DNA of 64,000 nucleotides from an uncultured Flavobacteriaceae bacterium (lineage in GTDB: Bacteria; Bacteroidota; Bacteroidia; Flavobacteriales; Flavobacteriaceae). The notes under the pieces are model-generated. The model had not been told where the DNA came from. It did no database searches and worked only from the letters and a program-made list of their open reading frames with translations. This document shows, in pieces, positions 8,696 to 17,984 of the stretch. The translations under genes were made by a program, and so were the position numbers. The stretch covers positions 496,001-560,000 of the forward strand of contig CAJIZF010000001.1 in assembly GCA_905181835.1 (NCBI GenBank), given 5' to 3'. Positions within the stretch are counted from its first letter, which is position 1. Each line of letters begins with the position of its first letter.

Positions 8696-9676
8696 ATGGA
8701 ATACGCAAAAAACATTCTTGAGACCATTGGAAATACCCCACTTGTTAAAATCAATAAATTAGCAGCGGAAGTTCCTGGCCTGGTATTGGCAAAATACGAG
8801 ACTTTTAATCCTGGAAATTCAGTCAAAGATCGAATGGCTTTAACTATGATTGAAGATGCTGAAGCTGATGGAAGATTAATGCCTGGAGGAACTATTATAG
8901 AAGGTACTTCAGGAAATACAGGAATGGGATTGGCATTAGCCGCAATAGTAAAAGGTTATAAATGTATTTTTGTTTTAGCTGATAAACAATCAAAGGAAAA
9001 ATGCGATATCCTTAAAGCAGTTGGTGCTGAGGTAATTATTTGCCCTACTGCAGTTGAGCCAGAGGATCCAAGATCTTACTATTCAGTTTCCAAACGATTA
9101 TCTCAAGAAACTCCCAATAGTTGGTACGTAAACCAATATGATAACCCTAGTAATTCAAAAGCACACTACGAAAGTACTGGGCCAGAAATTTGGAAACAAA
9201 CAGACGGAAAAATTACACATTTTGTAGTAGGTGTAGGTACTGGTGGGACTATATCTGGAGTTGGTAAATATTTAAAAGAAAAGAATCCAAATATTAAAAT
9301 TTGGGGTATAGATACCTATGGAAGTGTTTTTAAAAAATACCATGAAACAGGGATTTTTGATCAAAATGAGATTTATCCTTATGTTACAGAAGGTATTGGT
9401 GAAGATATATTGCCTAAAAATGTAAATTTTGATATTATTGATGGTTTTACAAAAGTAACTGATAAAGATGGAGCTTTATATACCCAAAGACTAGCTAAAG
9501 AGGAAGGAATGTTTTTAGGAAATTCTGCAGGATCTGCTATAAAAGGAGTACTCCAATTAAAAAAACATTTTACAAAAGATGACGTAATTGTTGTTTTATT
9601 TCACGACCATGGAAGCCGTTATGTAGGTAAAATGTTTAATGATGATTGGATGCGAGAAAAGGGATATTTGGAATAA
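8696..9676 (+). CDS. PLP-dependent cysteine synthase / cystathionine beta-synthase family enzyme
   Basis: A 326-aa fold-type II PLP enzyme. The PLP lysine lies in NPGNSVKDR (about residues 38-46), the substrate loop is EGTSGNTGMGLA, and the phosphate-binding loop is GVGTGGTISG (about 178-187). The EGIGED motif (about 232-237) and the sequence between the loops resemble the catalytic core of cystathionine beta-synthase more than CysK. There is no regulatory CBS-domain pair at the C-terminus. It should condense activated serine with sulfide or homocysteine; I cannot tell which. It has its own promoter and appears monocistronic. Confidence 0.85.
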   Translation: MEYAKNILETIGNTPLVKINKLAAEVPGLVLAKYETFNPGNSVKDRMALTMIEDAEADGRLMPGGTIIEGTSGNTGMGLALAAIVKGYKCIFVLADKQSKEKCDILKAVGAEVIICPTAVEPEDPRSYYSVSKRLSQETPNSWYVNQYDNPSNSKAHYESTGPEIWKQTDGKITHFVVGVGTGGTISGVGKYLKEKNPNIKIWGIDTYGSVFKKYHETGIFDQNEIYPYVTEGIGEDILPKNVNFDIIDGFTKVTDKDGALYTQRLAKEEGMFLGNSAGSAIKGVLQLKKHFTKDDVIVVLFHDHGSRYVGKMFNDDWMREKGYLE

Positions 9677-9739
9677 ATAGCTTTATTTTCTGATATGCTA
9701 TTTTAACTGCTTTTAATTTAAAATTGTTTATTTTGCATT

Positions 9740-9970
9740 ATGTTAAATTCCTTTTATAATTTAAGACATTACTTCGAAAAACACGGGTTTTATGTAAGTT
9801 CTCGTTTTGCTGATCGATTAGGCATAAAAGCAAAAAATGTACGTTTGTTTTTTATATACTCGTCATTTGCGACACTTGGATTGGGATTCGCTATGTATCT
9901 TACAATTGCATTTTATTTAAAATTGAAAGATTTAATTTATACAAAAAGATCTTCAGTTTTTGATTTATGA
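9740..9970 (+). CDS. Short PspC-domain protein
   Basis: A 76-aa protein typical of flavobacterial proteins annotated as PspC family. A basic segment (FADRLGIKAKNVRLFFIY) leads into one hydrophobic stretch at about residues 42-63 and then a conserved tail ending KRSSVFDL. PspC modules in enterobacteria belong to the phage-shock envelope-stress response; no other psp gene is nearby, so a stress role here is an inference. Expected location is the inner membrane. The length is normal for the family, not a truncation. Confidence 0.7.
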   Translation: MLNSFYNLRHYFEKHGFYVSSRFADRLGIKAKNVRLFFIYSSFATLGLGFAMYLTIAFYLKLKDLIYTKRSSVFDL

Positions 9971-10031
9971 AAAAAATATTTCATACTAAACTGTGTATTA
10001 CCTTTAAGAGAAGAGAAACTAAAAAACTAAG

Positions 10032-11009
10032 ATGAAAGAATTTTTAGCAAATATTATAATTCGAACAACTCTTAAGTTCAAGAATAAAAGAAAACTTCTA
10101 AATGAAAACCCCTCTGAATATAAGGTTGCAAAAGAATATCGACAATCTATTATTTCCTTAAAGCGTAATTTCAAGAATTTAATACTTATCATACTTGGAA
10201 TTTTCTCTGCTTCCTTTGGTTTTAAGGGTTTTCTGTTAACAAATGATTTTATTGATGGGGGAGCCACAGGTATTTCATTACTTTTAGCTGCAATTACAGA
10301 AATACCTCTGTACATTCTTATTATTGGTGTAAATCTTCCATTTATATTTCTTGGGTACAAAATTATGGGTGAACGCTTTGCTTTAAAAACAGCTATGGCA
10401 ATTATTGGACTTGCACTTTGTGTTGCAATAGTTCCGTTTCCAAACGTTACAGACGATGATTTACTTGTTGCAGTTTTTGGTGGATTTTTTCTTGGAGCGG
10501 GAATAGGACTTTCGATTAGAGGTGGAGCCGTAATTGATGGAACTGAAATTCTTGCAATTTTTTTGAGTCGAAAACTTTCTGCAACAATTGGCGATATTAT
10601 CATCCTAATCAATATTATTATTTTTTCTTTCGCAGCGTATTTACTTTCAATTGAAATTGCCCTTTATTCCATGATTACTTATATCGCTGCTTCTAAAACA
10701 TTAGATTTCATAATTGAGGGTATCGAAGAATATATTGGCGTAACAATAATTTCTTCACAGAGTACTCGTGTAAGAGAAATGATAATTGATAAATTAGGAC
10801 GTGGTGTTACTATTTATAAAGGTCAAGGCGGTTATGCCAAAAATAGTATCTCAAAAGAAATGGATATTATATACACTGTTATTACACGTTTAGAGCTCAA
10901 TAAATTAAATACAGAAATAGAAAAAATTGAGCCAAATGCTTTTATTATAATGAATAGCATAAAAGATATAAGAGGTGGTATGATAAAAAAAAGACCCTTA
11001 AAACATTAA
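10032..11009 (+). CDS. YitT family membrane protein (DUF161 + DUF2179)
   Basis: A 325-aa protein with five to six membrane helices at about residues 45-245, including the repeated glycine-rich DUF161 signatures GFLLTNDFIDGGATGISLL and IGLSIRGGAVIDGTEIL. The C-terminal soluble DUF2179 domain (about 240-320) has the motif GRGVTIYKGQGGY. Members are poorly characterised; some are proposed to be transporters. The start at 10032 leaves a basic cytoplasmic N-terminal extension of about 45 residues. It is probably transcribed alone; a 6-base hairpin-like AT-rich gap separates it from the preceding gene. Confidence 0.82.
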   Translation: MKEFLANIIIRTTLKFKNKRKLLNENPSEYKVAKEYRQSIISLKRNFKNLILIILGIFSASFGFKGFLLTNDFIDGGATGISLLLAAITEIPLYILIIGVNLPFIFLGYKIMGERFALKTAMAIIGLALCVAIVPFPNVTDDDLLVAVFGGFFLGAGIGLSIRGGAVIDGTEILAIFLSRKLSATIGDIIILINIIIFSFAAYLLSIEIALYSMITYIAASKTLDFIIEGIEEYIGVTIISSQSTRVREMIIDKLGRGVTIYKGQGGYAKNSISKEMDIIYTVITRLELNKLNTEIEKIEPNAFIIMNSIKDIRGGMIKKRPLKH

Positions 11010-11082
11010 CAAACTTAACTATGAAAATCACTTTATTTTCTATTGAATTCATATTTTAGCAATAATTTAATTAAAACAAAAA

Positions 11083-12286
11083 ATGCGACTTTACCTTAGC
11101 TTACTATTACTCATAAACCTAAGTATCTTTTCACCTGCAGCCAAAGCACAGGACTGGGTTCAAGTATCCTCTTTACCAAGTTCGTTTAATCAAACGCATC
11201 ACTCTTTTGCTTTTAGTTTTGATAACATGGGATATATTGTCACGGGTAATTCAGATTCAGGAGAACGAGATGATTTTTATCAATACAATCCTATAACCGA
11301 TTCTTGGTCAGAACTCGCTCCTTTTCCAGGAGTTGCTCGTGGTTTTGCGATTGGTGATACTTGGGATGGAAAAGCATATTTTGGATTTGGAAATGATGGC
11401 ACATCACGATTAAATGATTTGTGGGTGTTTGACCCTTCGGATATGAGTTGGACAGAATTAGCCTCTTGTCCGTGTTCAGAAAGAACTCATCCCGCAATGA
11501 TAGCGCATAATGATAAAGTATTTGTTGGATTAGGAGGAAGTTCAACGGGAAATTTGAAAGATTGGTGGGAGTATGATATCGCATCAGACACTTGGTCACA
11601 AAAAAGTGATTTACCTTCACTACCGAGACATCATCCCTATCAATTTGGTATTGATGACAATGTCTACACTGGCTTCGGACATGGGAATGATATTTTTAAT
11701 GATTGGTTTCGTTATGATATCGCTGAGGAGACCTGGACTCAGGTAGCGTCATTACCAGCAGAAGGTCGAGTGGCGGGAACACAATTTTCATATAATGGCT
11801 TTGGATATGTACTTAGTGGTGACGGAGATGATCACAGCTCAATGGAGACTGGAGAATTTTGGTATTATGACCCTTTAATGGACATTTGGGAAGAATTACC
11901 TCCTCATCCTGAAGGTTCTCGATGGGCACCTGCATCTTTTATTATTGGTGGAGAGGTTTATATTATAAATGGTACCAGTTTTTCAGAATATGTAACAGAG
12001 ATTTATAAATTTAATTTAAATTCGATTTTATCGGTTGATGAATTAAAACACTTCATCTATTGATGTTTATCCAAACCCTTCAAATGATATAGTTTATATT
12101 AGTCTTGAGAAAGACCAACTTCAAAAAGTAGAACTTTACAGTATAACAGGTAAACTACTTTTTAAAAATTATTTAAATACTGACTCTTATGCTTTAAATA
12201 TTGATGAATATGCATCTGGCCATTACTACTTGAGAGTTTATAAACAAAATGGGGATGTAGTAAATTCAAAAATCATTAAAAATTAA
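11083..12286 (+). CDS. Kelch-repeat secreted protein with T9SS type A sorting domain (frameshifted near 12045)
   Basis: A signal peptide (residues 1-22, ending AKAQ) leads into about five to six kelch blades marked by recurring TWxxLxxxP-type motifs (DSWSELAPFP, MSWTELASCP, DTWSQKSDLP, ETWTQVASLP, DIWEELPPHP). The first frame ends at 12063. The next frame continues without a break to TAA at 12284-12286 and encodes NTSSIDVYPNPSND followed by a type A sorting tail ending KIIKN. One A too many in the AAAA run at 12045-12048 explains the switch; removing it gives a continuous protein of about 400 aa. As a T9SS client it should be secreted or attached to the cell surface. Ligand is unknown. Confidence 0.8.
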
Positions 12287-12413
12287 TTAAAGTGATAATA
12301 ACATCAAAGCAGTTTGTTCTATTTAAAGCTCGTGAACAAATTAACCTGCAAAAATTTGAAGTCCCATTTTTTTTTAGTTTATTGTTGTCTTAAATTAAAT
12401 AATAAAAACAATC

Positions 12414-14015
12414 ATGAATAAATACCTTCTTTCCTTAGTCACTTTTTTAATTCCAATTTTAAATTTTGCACAGGAGACTTCTGAAAAAGGTCTAGATCAG
12501 CAAATTGATGAAGCATTCAAGCCTTTTTCAGATTTAATTTCTAGCATTGTCTTTTTTGAAATTTTTGAGGGAGCGCCATTTGTTATTATTTTATTGGTTG
12601 GAAGTGCTTTGTTTTTTTCATTGTATTTTGGTTTTCCAAATTTCAGATACTTTTTAACTTCAATAAATATAGTACGAGGTAAATACGATAACATAGACCA
12701 TCATGAGTCAGGTTCTCCAGAACTTGCGATCGATGGAGATATAAAAGGGACCATTGAGGATGAAAGTAAAGAAGGCGAAGTAACTCACTTTCAGGCGTTA
12801 GCTACAGCTGTTTCGGGGACTGTCGGAAATGGAAATATTGCAGGTGTTGCCTTAGCAATTGCATTGGGTGGACCAGGAGCAACTTTTTGGATGATTGTAT
12901 GTGGTTTATTGGGAATGTCCACCAAGTTTGTAGAATGTACCTTAGGAGTTCAATATAGAGATGTTGATGAAGAAGGAACGGTTTACGGTGGTCCAATGTA
13001 TTATATTAGTAAAGGTTTAAAGGAAAGAGGTTTTGTGATGTTAGGTAAAATAGCTGCTATTTTGTTCGCTATTTTTTGTATTGGAGGGTCATTTGGTGGG
13101 GGTAATGCTGCTCAGTCTAATCAGGCTACAATTGTAATTAAAGATTTATTAGGTATAGAAAGTACAAGTGCAGGAGCAATCATTGGTATTGTTTTAGCAA
13201 TTCTTGTAGGTGTGATAATAATTGGTGGTATTAAAAGAATTGCTTCAGTTACTGAAAAAGTAGTACCATTTATGGCGATCCTTTACTTGGTTGCATGCCT
13301 CTATATTATTCTTTCTAATTTTTCATTAGTAGATGATGCAATTGGTTTAATAGTTTCGGAAGCATTTAATCCAAAAGCAATTGGAGTTGGAGGAATAATC
13401 GGAGTCTTATTGGTTGGTTTTAAAAGAGCTGCATTCTCCAACGAAGCGGGAGCAGGTTCAGCATCTATTGCGCATTCAGCTGTAAAAACTAAATATTCAG
13501 CCTCTGAAGGTTTAGTAGCATTATTGGAGCCATTTATAGATACGGTAGTAATTTGTACTATGACGGCATTGGTCATCATTATATTTAATTTTGATGGTGC
13601 TTTTATATATGGAGGTGATGGACTTGGTAGTGTTATGATAGATGGAGTTTCCTACGAAGGTGCTGGAATTACTTCACAAGCATTTGCTCAGTACATACCT
13701 TACTCCAACGTATTTTTAACGATAGCGGTAGTATTATTTGCGGTTTCTACGATGATTTCTTGGTCTTATTATGGTCTTCAATCTTGGAAGTTTTTATTTG
13801 GTAGAGGTAAAGCAGCAGACTTAACTTACAAACTTTTATTTCTGTTGTTTGTTGTTATCGGTGCAGCAGCAAGTATGAATTCTATTTGGGCTTTTTCTGA
13901 TGCTATGATTTTTGCTATGGTATTTCCAAATATGATCGGGTTGTTTTTCTTATTCCCAGTGGTAAAAAAACAACTTAAAAGGTATTTGGATGCGATTAAA
14001 GCCAGTAACGCCTAG
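12414..14015 (+). CDS. Sodium:alanine symporter (AGCS family)
   Basis: A 533-aa polytopic transporter with about ten to eleven membrane helices. The AGCS signature region is clear: HFQALATAVSGTVGNGNIAGVALAIALGGPGA (in two parts around residues 123-155), GGPMYYISKGL, and the central FKRAAFSNEAGAGSASIAHS (about 337-357). Family members import alanine, glycine or D-alanine with Na+. A cleavable-looking hydrophobic N-terminus and a short loop precede the first core helix, as is common in flavobacterial members. It stands alone, with a 126-base AT-rich gap before it. Confidence 0.88.
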   Translation: MNKYLLSLVTFLIPILNFAQETSEKGLDQQIDEAFKPFSDLISSIVFFEIFEGAPFVIILLVGSALFFSLYFGFPNFRYFLTSINIVRGKYDNIDHHESGSPELAIDGDIKGTIEDESKEGEVTHFQALATAVSGTVGNGNIAGVALAIALGGPGATFWMIVCGLLGMSTKFVECTLGVQYRDVDEEGTVYGGPMYYISKGLKERGFVMLGKIAAILFAIFCIGGSFGGGNAAQSNQATIVIKDLLGIESTSAGAIIGIVLAILVGVIIIGGIKRIASVTEKVVPFMAILYLVACLYIILSNFSLVDDAIGLIVSEAFNPKAIGVGGIIGVLLVGFKRAAFSNEAGAGSASIAHSAVKTKYSASEGLVALLEPFIDTVVICTMTALVIIIFNFDGAFIYGGDGLGSVMIDGVSYEGAGITSQAFAQYIPYSNVFLTIAVVLFAVSTMISWSYYGLQSWKFLFGRGKAADLTYKLLFLLFVVIGAAASMNSIWAFSDAMIFAMVFPNMIGLFFLFPVVKKQLKRYLDAIKASNA

Positions 14016-14076
14016 TTAAACACATATTTAAATAATTGTTTCGAAATTCTCCCCAGAATAAAACACGAATATTCTG

Positions 14077-14952
14077 TTGGATAAAATTAAATCTTATTTT
14101 GTTTTTAATAGCTCTCAGCGCAATGGGATTCTATTTTTGTTGTTATTGGTATCAGGTTTTGCTGTAATTAATAATTATATTGACTTTACAACTGAAAACT
14201 TATTAGATACCAATTCAAAAGAAGTTGTAGCCGTACAAAAAGAATTAGATTCAATAAGAACGTTATTAATAGAATCAAATCAACCTAAAATTCATCCCTT
14301 TAATCCAAACTTTATAACAGATTTTAAGGGCTACAAGTTAGGTATGTCGTCTGAAGAAATAGATAGATTGTTAGATTATAGGAAACAAAATAAATGGATT
14401 AATTCGAAAGAAGATTTTAAAAAGGTAACTAAAGTTTCCGATTCTTTTTTAGATCAAATAAGCAGCTATTTTAAATTTCCAGATTGGATTAGCAACCCAA
14501 AACCAAAATACAGCGATTGGAGAAAAGGATTTAAAGAAAAAACTTTTGACCAGAAAATAGATCTCAATAGCGCAACTCAATTAGAGCTTAAAAAAGTTAA
14601 TGGAATCGGCGAGGCTCTAAGTAAGAGAATTATTGATTACAGGGACAAATTAGGAGGATTTACAAATGATATACAACTATACGAAGTTTATGGTTTGGAC
14701 TATCAACTTACTGATAAAGTAAGGAATGATTTCACGGTAAAAACTCCAAAAGAAATTATAAAAATGAATCTTAATAAAATATCAGCTTCAGATATTGCAA
14801 CTGTTCCAGGCATATCTTTTGAGCTTGCAAAGAGAATTTGGGAGTTTAGGATATTAAACGAAAGAATAGTTGACTTTATAGAATTGAAAAAAATTGAGGG
14901 GCTCACAGAAAGAAAGTTACAAGGAATTCAGCTATATTTGAAGTTGGAATGA
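14077..14952 (+). CDS. Helix-hairpin-helix (ComEA-like) protein, TTG start
   Basis: A 291-aa protein anchored by one N-terminal membrane helix (about residues 18-34). Three helix-hairpin-helix units follow: one near FKGYKLGMSSEEIDRLLDYR, a ComEA-type unit DLNSATQLELKKVNGIGEAL at about 162-181, and a degenerate third (LNKISASDIATVPGISFELA) at about 230-250. HhH motifs bind DNA non-specifically, and ComEA family proteins are often DNA-uptake receptors, although this three-repeat form is general in Bacteroidota and untested. The only sensible start is TTG at 14077, which gives MDKIKSYFVFNSSQRNGILF. Confidence 0.75.
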   Translation: MDKIKSYFVFNSSQRNGILFLLLLVSGFAVINNYIDFTTENLLDTNSKEVVAVQKELDSIRTLLIESNQPKIHPFNPNFITDFKGYKLGMSSEEIDRLLDYRKQNKWINSKEDFKKVTKVSDSFLDQISSYFKFPDWISNPKPKYSDWRKGFKEKTFDQKIDLNSATQLELKKVNGIGEALSKRIIDYRDKLGGFTNDIQLYEVYGLDYQLTDKVRNDFTVKTPKEIIKMNLNKISASDIATVPGISFELAKRIWEFRILNERIVDFIELKKIEGLTERKLQGIQLYLKLE

Positions 14953-14995
14953 AACCCTGAATAACCTTTGTTTTATCAATAATTAACTTAATTTA

Positions 14996-16162
14996 ATGAA
15001 TAACCTGTATTTTACTGAAGAGCATGAACTGTTTAGAAAAAGTTTAAAAGATTTTTTACATAAAGAAGTGGTTCCTCATATAGATAAATGGGAGAAAGAA
15101 GGAAAAGTTGAACGCTTTATTTGGAGAAAAATTGGAGAGATGGGTTTTTTCGGCATCAACTACCCAGAAGAATTTGGAGGCTTAAATCTAGATCTTTTTT
15201 ACACAGTAATTTTTCTTGAGGAATTACAGAAAATAAATTCAGGTGGTTTTGCTGCTAATTTGTGGGCTCATGCTTATCTAGCTATGACGCATCTAGACAA
15301 AGAAGGTAGTCAAGAAATTAAAGAAAATTATTTAGTAGCTAGTATTACCGGAGACAAAATAGGATGCCTGTGTATTACAGAACCTTTTGGAGGTTCTGAT
15401 GTATCAGGTTTAAGAACAACTGCAATAAAAAATGATGACACCTATGTTTTAAATGGTTCAAAGACATTTATAACCAACGGAGTCTATAGTGACTATCTAG
15501 TAGTTGCTGCTAAAACTAATATTGAAAAAGGAGCTAAAGGAATTAGTATTTTTTTAGTAGATAGGAATACACCAGGCATTTCATCGACTAAGCTTGATAA
15601 ACTTGGTTGGAAAGCAAGTGATACCGCAGAAATTGCATTCGATAACGTCATTATTCCTACAGAAAATTTAATGGGTGAAGAAAATAAGGGCTTTTCTTAC
15701 ATCATGGAACATTTCGCCTTGGAACGTCTTGTTATGGCTATTAATGCCCACGCTAGAGCAGAATTTGCATTGGAATATACGATTCAATACATGAAAGATA
15801 GAACTGCATTTGGTCAAAGTATATCTAAATTTCAAGCATTAAGACATAGTGTAGCTCAGATGTCGAGTGAACTTGAAGTCTGTAAAGCTTTTAATTATAC
15901 AACTGCTAAGAGATTAAATGATGGGGAGTATGTGGTTAAAGAAGCTACAATGGCTAAATTAACATCTACTAAAATGGCAGATGACATCATATATCAATGT
16001 CTTCAGTTGTTAGGAGGGTATGGCTATATGGAAGAATATCCTTTAGCTAGACTTTTTAGAGACAGTCGACTCGGTCCAATAGGAGGTGGTACCTCTGAAA
16101 TTTTGAGAGAAATTATTGCTAAAATGATAATTGATGGTAAAGACTACAAACCGGTTACTTGA
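14996..16162 (+). CDS. Acyl-CoA dehydrogenase, long-chain/isovaleryl-type active site
   Basis: A 388-aa flavoenzyme of beta-oxidation type. FAD/substrate motifs: CLCITEPFGGSDVSGL (about 121-136), FITNGVYSDYLVVAAKT, RTAFGQSISKFQ, and LLGGYGYMEEYPLARLFRD. In short/medium-chain enzymes the catalytic Glu sits in a YEGT motif near the C-terminus; here that place reads IGGGTSEI, without the Glu. As in long-chain and isovaleryl-CoA dehydrogenases, the base is probably the Glu of FALERL at about residue 243. Chain-length preference is unknown. Electrons go to ETF. Confidence 0.85.
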   Translation: MNNLYFTEEHELFRKSLKDFLHKEVVPHIDKWEKEGKVERFIWRKIGEMGFFGINYPEEFGGLNLDLFYTVIFLEELQKINSGGFAANLWAHAYLAMTHLDKEGSQEIKENYLVASITGDKIGCLCITEPFGGSDVSGLRTTAIKNDDTYVLNGSKTFITNGVYSDYLVVAAKTNIEKGAKGISIFLVDRNTPGISSTKLDKLGWKASDTAEIAFDNVIIPTENLMGEENKGFSYIMEHFALERLVMAINAHARAEFALEYTIQYMKDRTAFGQSISKFQALRHSVAQMSSELEVCKAFNYTTAKRLNDGEYVVKEATMAKLTSTKMADDIIYQCLQLLGGYGYMEEYPLARLFRDSRLGPIGGGTSEILREIIAKMIIDGKDYKPVT

Positions 16163-17630
16163 AAAAACAAATCTCAGAAGATTGTTGGTTAAAGTTGAAC
16201 GATATAATTACCAATTAAAAACACTACTATTTTGGTTGTTTTTTATTTGTACTTTAAATTCATTTTCTCAAGTTGAATTAAAAGGAAAAGTAATTGATTT
16301 TATAACCTATTTACCTCTTGAAAATACTAGTGTGTATGTAGATAAATCTACAATCGGTTCTGTCAGCAATAGAGATGGTAAATTTATATTATCGGTTCCA
16401 AAAAGATTACAGAATGATACGCTAGTGATATCATCAATTGGGTATAAGAGTTATAAGGTTTTAGTAAACGATTTTATAAATGATGCAGCAATTTTTTTGG
16501 AAGAAGATATAGCATCTTTAGATGAAATCTTGATAGTTGCAGAAACTAGGCCTAAAACAGGAAATGATGTAGTGTTAAGAGCAATTGAAAGGTTGCCAGA
16601 TAATCTACCAGAAAATCCTTATCTACAAAGAGGTTTTTTAAGACATCGAGAACGCAATAAAAAAGAATACAAATGGCTGATTGAAAGTGCTATTACTTTG
16701 TACGATTCAAGTTATGCATCGGGATCAGATAAAAATTTAAAAATAAACATAGATCAAAACAGAAAGAGTTTCGATTTACGTGATGTAGACAGCTTATTTG
16801 CATATTCTTCTTATTTAAGAAATGTCTCTAAAACCTTTAAAATGTCTTCGAAGGAACTTCAGAGAGATACAATTAAAACAGAAACACTAGTCAAGGCTAT
16901 AAAGTGGAATGACGAAAGAATAAATGGATTGGATTTTTTATTTAGAGGACCATTAAATTTAGTTAGAAATTCTAATAGAAATAACTCGATATTTGGAGCT
17001 GATATCCTCAAAAATCATCAATTTAAAATAGATACAGTATTGGTGGATAACGACAGAAAAATATATAAGATTGAAATAAAACGAGGATTTGATTTTGTTG
17101 GACTTAACACCAAAGGAATTTATAATGAAGGATTTGAATCAAAAGGCTGGTTATATATTTATTGGGATAATTTTGCAATTAAGAGAATAGAATACGATTT
17201 AATAGCCTCTTCAGATAAACAAAAGAGAAGAAGTAAAAGTTTACTGGGAACTCTAAATAATCACAAGCTAGTTATATCTTACAAAGAATACGAAGAAAAA
17301 ATGTATCCAAACTATTACTATTATGAAACCCCAAAATTAGTGAATGTTGGAGATCGTTCTACGGATAAATTATACAAAACAGAAGAGGAAAAGAAAAAAT
17401 TAAAAGAAGAACAATTTTATTATTCAGTTCAAGAAATTCTCTTTTCAGAAATTATTCAAGATTCTTTAGTGATCGTAAATGCATTAAAAAAACCATGGTC
17501 AGATGATATATTTATTCAAAGACCTTACAATAAAGAATTTTGGAAAAACTATAATGTTTTATTAGAGAGCGAAGAAGAAAAAAAGTTGGTCGAAGATTTA
17601 AGTAAAAGAGCAACCTTATTTAGAGAGTAG
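16134..17630 (+). CDS. Exported CarboxypepD_reg-like domain protein
   Basis: About 498 aa. After a signal sequence (hydrophobic FWLFFICTLNSFSQ), a CarboxypepD_reg-like beta-sandwich spans about 85 residues (GKVIDFITYLPLENTSVYVD ... GKFILSVP ... DTLVISSIGYKSYKV). A long region with no domain I recognise follows, rich in Lys/Glu and Tyr, with beta-strand patterns. This is the arrangement of DUF5686-like and other Bacteroidota outer-membrane-associated proteins. The start is uncertain: ATG 16134 lies inside the acyl-CoA dehydrogenase end, and TTG at 16182/16185 would place the signal peptide in a more usual position. Probably co-transcribed with that gene. Function unknown. Confidence 0.65.
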   Translation: MVKTTNRLLEKTNLRRLLVKVERYNYQLKTLLFWLFFICTLNSFSQVELKGKVIDFITYLPLENTSVYVDKSTIGSVSNRDGKFILSVPKRLQNDTLVISSIGYKSYKVLVNDFINDAAIFLEEDIASLDEILIVAETRPKTGNDVVLRAIERLPDNLPENPYLQRGFLRHRERNKKEYKWLIESAITLYDSSYASGSDKNLKINIDQNRKSFDLRDVDSLFAYSSYLRNVSKTFKMSSKELQRDTIKTETLVKAIKWNDERINGLDFLFRGPLNLVRNSNRNNSIFGADILKNHQFKIDTVLVDNDRKIYKIEIKRGFDFVGLNTKGIYNEGFESKGWLYIYWDNFAIKRIEYDLIASSDKQKRRSKSLLGTLNNHKLVISYKEYEEKMYPNYYYYETPKLVNVGDRSTDKLYKTEEEKKKLKEEQFYYSVQEILFSEIIQDSLVIVNALKKPWSDDIFIQRPYNKEFWKNYNVLLESEEEKKLVEDLSKRATLFRE

Positions 17631-17684
17631 AATTTTACTTTTTGAAAAAAAAAGAAATCTTATTACATAAACCAAAAAACTTAT

Positions 17685-17692
17685 TATATTTG
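17685..17692 (+). promoter_or_regulatory. Bacteroidota-type -7 element for rpsU
   Basis: TATATTTG matches TAnnTTTG. With a start site about 6-8 bases downstream, the rpsU mRNA leader would be only about 20-25 nt and would contain the Shine-Dalgarno element. Confidence 0.6.
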
Positions 17693-17706
17693 CCGACCTA
17701 AAAGAG

Positions 17707-17712
17707 AGGAGG
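17707..17712 (+). promoter_or_regulatory. Strong Shine-Dalgarno sequence of rpsU
   Basis: AGGAGG is placed 9 bases before the rpsU ATG. Other genes inspected in this window (tuf, secE, nusG, rplK, rplA, rpoC, rpmB, ftsY, rimO) show no comparable element. In Flavobacterium johnsoniae, ribosomes hide the 16S anti-SD behind bS21, bS18 and bS6, and the bS21 gene is one of the few with a strong SD; autoregulation has been proposed there. The canonical sequence implies a canonical anti-SD in this organism. Confidence 0.8.
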
Positions 17713-17721
17713 TTAAGAGTT

Positions 17722-17916
17722 ATGTTAATAATACCAATAAAAGAAGGAGAGAACATTGATAGAGCGCTGAAACGTTTCAAACGTAAGTTTGATCGTACAG
17801 GGACAAAAAATCAACTACGTGAAAGAAAACAATTCACAAAACCTTCAGTAAAAAGAAGAGCTCAGATTCAAAAAGCTCAGTACATCCAAAATCTAAGAGA
17901 TCAAGAAGAGGTTTAG
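17722..17916 (+). CDS. rpsU: 30S ribosomal protein bS21
   Basis: A 64-aa, strongly basic protein with the bS21 pattern: a short N-terminal strand (MLIIPIKEGENIDRALKRFK), then two long Arg/Lys-rich helices. It binds the 30S platform near the 3' end of 16S rRNA. In flavobacterial ribosomes bS21 takes part in sequestering the anti-SD. Ribosomes lacking bS21 should therefore recognise the AGGAGG before this gene and make more bS21, a feedback loop suggested by work on F. johnsoniae. A rho-independent terminator follows 27 bases after the stop. Confidence 0.93.
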   Translation: MLIIPIKEGENIDRALKRFKRKFDRTGTKNQLRERKQFTKPSVKRRAQIQKAQYIQNLRDQEEV

Positions 17917-17943
17917 TATTTCTGTTTGATTTGACATATAAAG

Positions 17944-17984
17944 TCCCTTGAAAATAGTAATTTTACTTTTTAAGGGATTTTTTT
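17944..17984 (+). terminator. Rho-independent terminator between rpsU and xerC
   Basis: An 11-bp stem (17944-17954 with 17967-17977; TCCCTTGAAAA pairing with TTTTTAAGGGA through one G-T pair) is followed by seven T (17978-17984). The next base is the A of the xerC ATG, so transcripts reaching xerC must read through this element. Confidence 0.75.

Noticed and set aside
10019-10612. 197-aa antisense ORF opposite the YitT gene
   Set aside because: It is a shadow of a clear membrane-protein gene and its translation resembles no family.
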